From positions 1-64,000 of the forward strand of contig NZ_JAGDEL010000001.1 in the NCBI RefSeq assembly GCF_017497975.1: 64,000 nt of DNA, written 5' to 3'. The position numbers and the translations under genes are program-made. Origin of the DNA: Metabacillus bambusae. GTDB lineage: Bacteria; Bacillota; Bacilli; Bacillales; Bacillaceae. Below the pieces are notes generated by a model. That model had not been told where the DNA came from. It made no database searches and saw only the letters and a program-made list of their open reading frames with translations. Position 1 is the first letter of the stretch. Every line of letters starts with the position of its first letter. Shown one piece after another: positions 60,707-64,000 of this stretch.

Positions 60707-61960
60707 TTAGAGTACCTCCCTTTCTACTTGTGCAGGGAGCTCTTTGTATTCAATGTCATTAATGTACGTCTCATTACCTGCTAATGCTCCAATAACTGCT
60801 CCTCTTATGACAATACCCTTTAGTCGTTTGTCCTGATCAATAACAGCTACAGGGATCGTTGCCATAGATACATCATCAAATAGGTCTATAAGAAGTGTAT
60901 CTTGCTGAACGGTCGTTACATCTTTATTTAGCACTTCCGCTAAAGTCAGATTTTTTTCTACCGCATCTCTTGCATCAGCAGCAGTTACAGCTCCTATTAA
61001 TCTCTTTTGTTTATCAACAATATAAACAGTAGAGATTCCGTTATCTTTCATCACCTTAAGAGCAACCCTAGCTCCTTTTTCAAGTTGAATCGTTTCTGGC
61101 CGCTTCATAACATGACCAGCAGTTAATACTTTTGATAAATCGACATCCTCAACAAATCGCTCTACATAGTCATTAGATGGATTCATCAAGATTTCTTCTG
61201 GTGTACCAATTTGAACAATATTTCCATCCTTCATTAAAGCGATTCGGTCACCAATTCGTAGGGCCTCATCAAGATCATGTGTGATAAAGATAATTGTTTT
61301 TTCCATAGTTGACTGAAGCTCTAATAATTCATCCTGCATGTCTTTTCTAATAAGTGGATCAAGTGCACTAAATGCCTCATCCATTAATAAAATATCAGGA
61401 TCATTAGCTAATGCACGAGCAAGTCCGACCCTTTGCTGCATACCACCACTTAATTGACTTGGGATTTGATGTTCATATCCTTCCAGACCAACAAGCTTAA
61501 GGGCTTCTAATGCACGTTCCTTACGATTTTCCTTGCTAACACCTTGAATCTCTAGTCCATATTCAGCATTAGCCAAAACTGTTCGATGTGGGAAAAGGGC
61601 AAATCGTTGAAAGACCATACTTAGCTTTTTACGACGGACATTTCGTAATTCTTCCTTACTCATTGAAACAATATCTTCCCCATCAATTAATACTTGACCA
61701 CTTGTCGGTTCTATTAATCGGTTAAACATGCGAACTAAAGTTGATTTACCACTACCGGAAAGTCCCATAATAACGAATATTTCGCCTGGATAGACTTCAA
61801 AGTTTGCACGATTAACACCTACAGTAGAACCTGTTTCTTTTAATATTTCTTGCTTTGATTTTCCTTGTTTGAGAAGCTGAGCAGCTTTTTTAGTGTTTTT
61901 CCCAAAAATTTTCGATACTTCTCGAACAGTGATTTTTACCGTACGTTCATTACTATTCAT
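60707..61960 (-). CDS. opuAA: Glycine betaine ABC transporter ATPase with CBS domains
   Basis: These 417 residues have Walker A GLSGSGKST, signature LSGGMQQRVGLARAL, Walker B ILLMDEAFSALD, H-loop THDLDEA and two C-terminal CBS domains (about 290-400; TVYIVDKQKRLIGAVTA, IPVAVIDQDKRLKGIVIRG), which sense ionic strength in this family. I chose ATG at 61960 because AGAGGTGG lies just before it; the longer frame starts 45 bases upstream without a site. First gene of the operon, behind a promoter at 62065-62093. Confidence 0.95.
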   Translation of the reverse strand: MNSNERTVKITVREVSKIFGKNTKKAAQLLKQGKSKQEILKETGSTVGVNRANFEVYPGEIFVIMGLSGSGKSTLVRMFNRLIEPTSGQVLIDGEDIVSMSKEELRNVRRKKLSMVFQRFALFPHRTVLANAEYGLEIQGVSKENRKERALEALKLVGLEGYEHQIPSQLSGGMQQRVGLARALANDPDILLMDEAFSALDPLIRKDMQDELLELQSTMEKTIIFITHDLDEALRIGDRIALMKDGNIVQIGTPEEILMNPSNDYVERFVEDVDLSKVLTAGHVMKRPETIQLEKGARVALKVMKDNGISTVYIVDKQKRLIGAVTAADARDAVEKNLTLAEVLNKDVTTVQQDTLLIDLFDDVSMATIPVAVIDQDKRLKGIVIRGAVIGALAGNETYINDIEYKELPAQVEREVL

Positions 61961-62064
61961 TTTTCCACCTCTACCTATTGACTCATATAAAGCGCGACTA
62001 ACCATCTATTATTAATTAATCCTTCCCTTCAATGATTTATTGTCACGAACACTATGCCTTATTA

Positions 62065-62093
62065 ATTATAGAAATAGTACAAAATGATTACAA
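62065..62093 (-). promoter_or_regulatory. Probable opuA promoter
   Basis: On the minus strand TTGTAA (62088-62093), a 17-base spacer and TATAAT (62065-62070) lie 105 bp before opuAA. Confidence 0.7.
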
Positions 62094-62117
62094 AGCGCAA
62101 ATAAGCTCATTTAACTC

Positions 62118-62155
62118 CGTAAAGTACGTACAGAAAATACTGTACGTACTTTACG
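62118..62155. promoter_or_regulatory. Perfect 16-bp inverted repeat between opuA and its regulator
   Basis: CGTAAAGTACGTACAG and its exact complement flank a 6-base AAAATA spacer, just upstream of the opuA -35 box and within the divergent region. It is a candidate operator for the GbsR-type regulator. A cruciform or terminator role is less likely because no gene ends here. Confidence 0.6.
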
Positions 62156-62264
62156 TTCTATATACTTACAATTCCTCCATTTTCCTTTTCCTTCATTGCC
62201 TTTACAATCAAATCATATAAATGTAGTCTGTATATATACATTAGCTAATAGGATGTGACAGGGT

Positions 62265-62813
62265 TTGCAAAGTAAAGAAGAACTTGAGAAAGCTCGCGAA
62301 CGTGTAATTGAAGCAATCTCTCAAAATATGAACTTATATGGTGTAACACCTTCAGTAGGAAGATTGTGGGGGCTACTTTACTTTCAAAATCAGCCTATGA
62401 CCTTAGATGAAATGAAAAATGAATTAGGTATGAGTAAAACAAGTATGAGTACTTCTGTTAGGAACCTAATGGATTTACATATGGTGGACAAGGTTTGGAA
62501 AAAAGGTAATCGCAAGGATTTATACGTAGCTGAGGAAGATTGGTATCAAACCTTTATTGATTTTTTCACAATAAAATGGAGAAATGGTGTACAAATTAAT
62601 GTTTCTGCAATTGAGAAATCGTTACGAGAACTTAATTTACTCCTTGAAAAGCCAGAACTCACCGAAGAGTTTATAAATGAAATAAAAAGTGACATTGAGA
62701 AGCTTCATCAATCGTTAGAATACTACGGCTGGTTAAATCGCTTAGTTGATAGCTTTGAGACTCACGAAATTTTTGATTTTATTCCAAAAAAACCGATCGA
62801 TCACACGAAATAA
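62265..62813 (+). CDS. GbsR/OpcR-type choline-responsive MarR-like regulator
   Basis: This 182-residue winged-helix protein carries GVTPSVGRLWGLLYFQNQPM, LDEMKNELGMSKTSMSTSVRNL and WKKGNRKDLY, the GbsR family pattern. These repressors control betaine synthesis and osmoprotectant uptake genes in Bacillus. The gene is divergent from opuA, which supports control of that operon. The TTG start at 62265 is weakly supported by GGATG/AGGG upstream. Its terminator overlaps the stop codon. Confidence 0.88.
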   Translation: MQSKEELEKARERVIEAISQNMNLYGVTPSVGRLWGLLYFQNQPMTLDEMKNELGMSKTSMSTSVRNLMDLHMVDKVWKKGNRKDLYVAEEDWYQTFIDFFTIKWRNGVQINVSAIEKSLRELNLLLEKPELTEEFINEIKSDIEKLHQSLEYYGWLNRLVDSFETHEIFDFIPKKPIDHTK

Positions 62814-62834
62814 TGTGGTTGATCGGTTTTTTTC
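62791..62834 (+). terminator. Terminator of the GbsR-type gene
   Basis: AACCGATC-ATCACAC pairs with GTGGTTGATCGGTT, followed by TTTTTT. The stem overlaps the end of the coding region. Confidence 0.85.
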
Positions 62835-62954
62835 AAATGGGCTTTGTTAACGGAAAATGTTAATTTTTCATATGAAAAAGCACCCGACAGTATCTTCTTT
62901 TTGCAGGTATGTTCAAACAACATAAAAGCAACTAAAAAATACAGAAAAACACTG

Positions 62955-62982
62955 TTCACCACTATAAGAAATCGCTTACAAT
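62955..62982 (+). promoter_or_regulatory. Possible promoter of the leader-ABC exporter unit
   Basis: TTCACC (62955-62960), a 16-base spacer and TACAAT (62977-62982) lie 30 bp before the leader ORF. The -35 is weak. Confidence 0.4.
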
Positions 62983-63012
62983 AAAAGCATCAACGAAAAG
63001 GAGGAAATTTAC

Positions 63013-63069
63013 ATGAAAAACATAACAAAACAAACCGTACAAACATATAAGGGTGGAACACTTTCTTAA
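63013..63069 (+). CDS. Leader peptide upstream of an ABC exporter
   Basis: An 18-codon frame, MKNITKQTVQTYKGGTLS, has a strong AAAAGGAGG ribosome binding site at 8-9 bases and is followed by an ABC exporter gene 60 bp later. It is too short for a normal function. Its codons 11-14 form one arm of a hairpin that competes with a second hairpin covering the exporter's ribosome binding site. The layout resembles leader peptides that sense ribosome-targeting drugs, such as those of ermC or bmrCD. Sensing of an antibiotic is inferred. Confidence 0.65.
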   Translation: MKNITKQTVQTYKGGTLS

Positions 63070-63123
63070 ATTGTTAACGGTGTACTCCCTTATATGTGTT
63101 CATTTAAATAACACATAAAGGGG
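63043..63123 (+). promoter_or_regulatory. Mutually exclusive hairpins (translation attenuator)
   Basis: Segment 1 (ACATATAAGGG, 63043-63053) is complementary to segment 2 (CCCTTATATGT, 63087-63097), with a further ACAC/GTGT pairing. Segment 2 extended (63087-63100) also pairs with segment 3 (63110-63123), 13 of 14 positions counting one G-T pair. Segment 3 contains AAAGGGG, the ribosome binding site of the exporter, 6 bases before its ATG. So 1:2 leaves the site free, and 2:3 hides it. Segment 1 lies inside the leader frame, so ribosomes on the leader decide which forms. Confidence 0.65.
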
Positions 63124-63129
63124 TAAATC

Positions 63130-64000
63130 ATGCATTTTCCATTTAAAAAATTTTTCTCATATTACAAACCTTATTTAACGTTGTTTCTTTCGATATTGGT
63201 GTGCGCTTTTATCGTTTCTGTTGTGACTTTGGTGTTTCCGTTGCTCGTTCGGTATATTACGAAAGATGTTCTAGCAGGTGACTTGTCCACTGCGCTAAGT
63301 AAAGTGTATTGGATTGGTGGGCTAATGCTTGTTTTAGTCGCAATCCAGAATATCGGGAACTTCTTTGTGGACTACAAAGGTCATGAAGTTGGTGCTCGTA
63401 TGGAAAGTGATATGCGAAGCGAGCTGTTCGAGCACATGCAAAAGCTTTCCTTTAGCTTTTATGATAAGGAAAAGACAGGTCAGCTCATGTCTCGAATAAC
63501 GAACGACCTGCTACTGCTATCCGAGCTGTACCATCACGGTCCAGAAGACTATGTCAAATATCTCGTCCGTTTTATTGGAGCATTCGTCATTTTGTACTTT
63601 ATTAATGCACCATTAACGATCGCCGTATTCTGTTTTTTACCATTCTTAATTGTCTTTGTATTGTATTTTAATAAGCTGTTGAATAAAGCATTAAGAAGAA
63701 ACAAAGAACGAATTGGAGACGTAAACGCACAGGTTGAGGATAGTCTATCAGGAATCCGCGTAGTAAAATCGTTTGCCAACGAGTTTATCGAGATCGAGAA
63801 GTTTAACCGAGAAAATAATCGTTTTCTTGATAGCCGAAAAAAAACGTACAAGGCTGAAGCGTATTTTTTCAATGGTGTTGAAACGTTTATCCAACTTATT
63901 ACCATTACAGTGGTCATCTTTGGTAGTGCTCTTATCGCGGGAAAAACGTTAGATTTAGCAGATTTGATCACTTTTTTACTGTATATCAGCTTTATGATTG
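63130..64000 (+). CDS. ABC-type multidrug/lipid exporter (fused membrane-ATPase), N-terminal part
   Basis: The frame is open from ATG 63130 to the window edge (290 codons). It encodes an exporter-type transmembrane domain: MHFPFKKFFSYYKPYLTLFL, then helices at about 20-40, 60-80, 140-180 and 255-280, with the typical cytoplasmic loops MRSELFEHMQKLSFSFYD, KTGQLMSRITND and VEDSLSGIRVVKSFANE. The ATPase domain should follow outside the window. Resembles Bacillus YwjA/BmrA-type exporters. AAAGGGG lies 6 bases before ATG, inside the attenuator hairpin. The substrate is unknown. Confidence 0.9.
   Translation, partial: MHFPFKKFFSYYKPYLTLFLSILVCAFIVSVVTLVFPLLVRYITKDVLAGDLSTALSKVYWIGGLMLVLVAIQNIGNFFVDYKGHEVGARMESDMRSELFEHMQKLSFSFYDKEKTGQLMSRITNDLLLLSELYHHGPEDYVKYLVRFIGAFVILYFINAPLTIAVFCFLPFLIVFVLYFNKLLNKALRRNKERIGDVNAQVEDSLSGIRVVKSFANEFIEIEKFNRENNRFLDSRKKTYKAEAYFFNGVETFIQLITITVVIFGSALIAGKTLDLADLITFLLYISFMI

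Overview
The window looks like a chromosomal segment of a low-GC, endospore-forming Bacillaceae (Bacillus sensu lato). The evidence is AT-rich intergenic DNA, strong AGGAGG ribosome binding sites with frequent TTG/GTG starts, T-box leaders, catabolite-responsive elements, and genes typical of the group: thrZ-type threonyl-tRNA synthetase, cspB, speA, opuA, yqcI, yfmQ, xerS and blaI/blaR1. The species cannot be fixed from the sequence alone.

Layout. 1-122 is the end of an IS3-family element. 151-9790 holds mostly single genes: yqcI, an aldo/keto reductase, a VOC protein, a GIY-YIG protein, a divergent HTH/vWA pair, a tandem T-box leader with thrZ, a cold-shock protein, a nucleotidyltransferase and a P-loop kinase-like protein. 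10336-23312 is a pectin-use locus: a cre site, a YesOPQ-like sugar ABC importer, an AraC regulator, a 1749-residue secreted pectin methylesterase/pectate lyase and a second secreted lyase. 23871-27300 is a MoxR-DUF58-DUF4129 operon. 27695-33534 holds an esterase, a stand-alone prs, a small membrane protein, a MocR-type regulator and a HemD-like protein. 34127-40299 holds yfmQ, a frameshifted hisC, speA, an aminotransferase and a nitrilase. Three promoters in 30780-34995 share a strict pair of TGGATGGT direct repeats 24 bp apart, which suggests a small local regulon with the MocR protein as candidate regulator.

40763-43461 contains a YihY-type membrane protein and XerS, whose best start is a non-standard ATC. 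43859-50021 is a beta-lactam response cluster: a class A beta-lactamase and class B PBP on the minus strand, then blaI-blaR1 on the plus strand, with five BlaI-type operators between them. The PBP carries an in-frame TGA and blaR1 a 1-base frameshift. 50295-56309 is a run of small membrane, ArsR-type, SRPBCC, CWC and carbonic anhydrase genes, including an orphan SdpR/SdpI-like pair under a 30-bp perfect palindrome. 56460-62813 holds a histidine phosphatase, fetAB (iron ABC exporter), the opuA glycine-betaine importer and a divergent GbsR/OpcR-type regulator.

The right edge (63013-64000) begins an ABC multidrug-type exporter preceded by an 18-codon leader peptide. Two mutually exclusive hairpins lie there, and one buries the exporter's ribosome binding site: a likely translation-attenuation switch.

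Several genes are broken (hisC, blaR1, the PBP, a zinc-ribbon gene, the 5' end of the carbonic anhydrase). Either this strain is losing genes or the assembly carries point errors; reads would decide.
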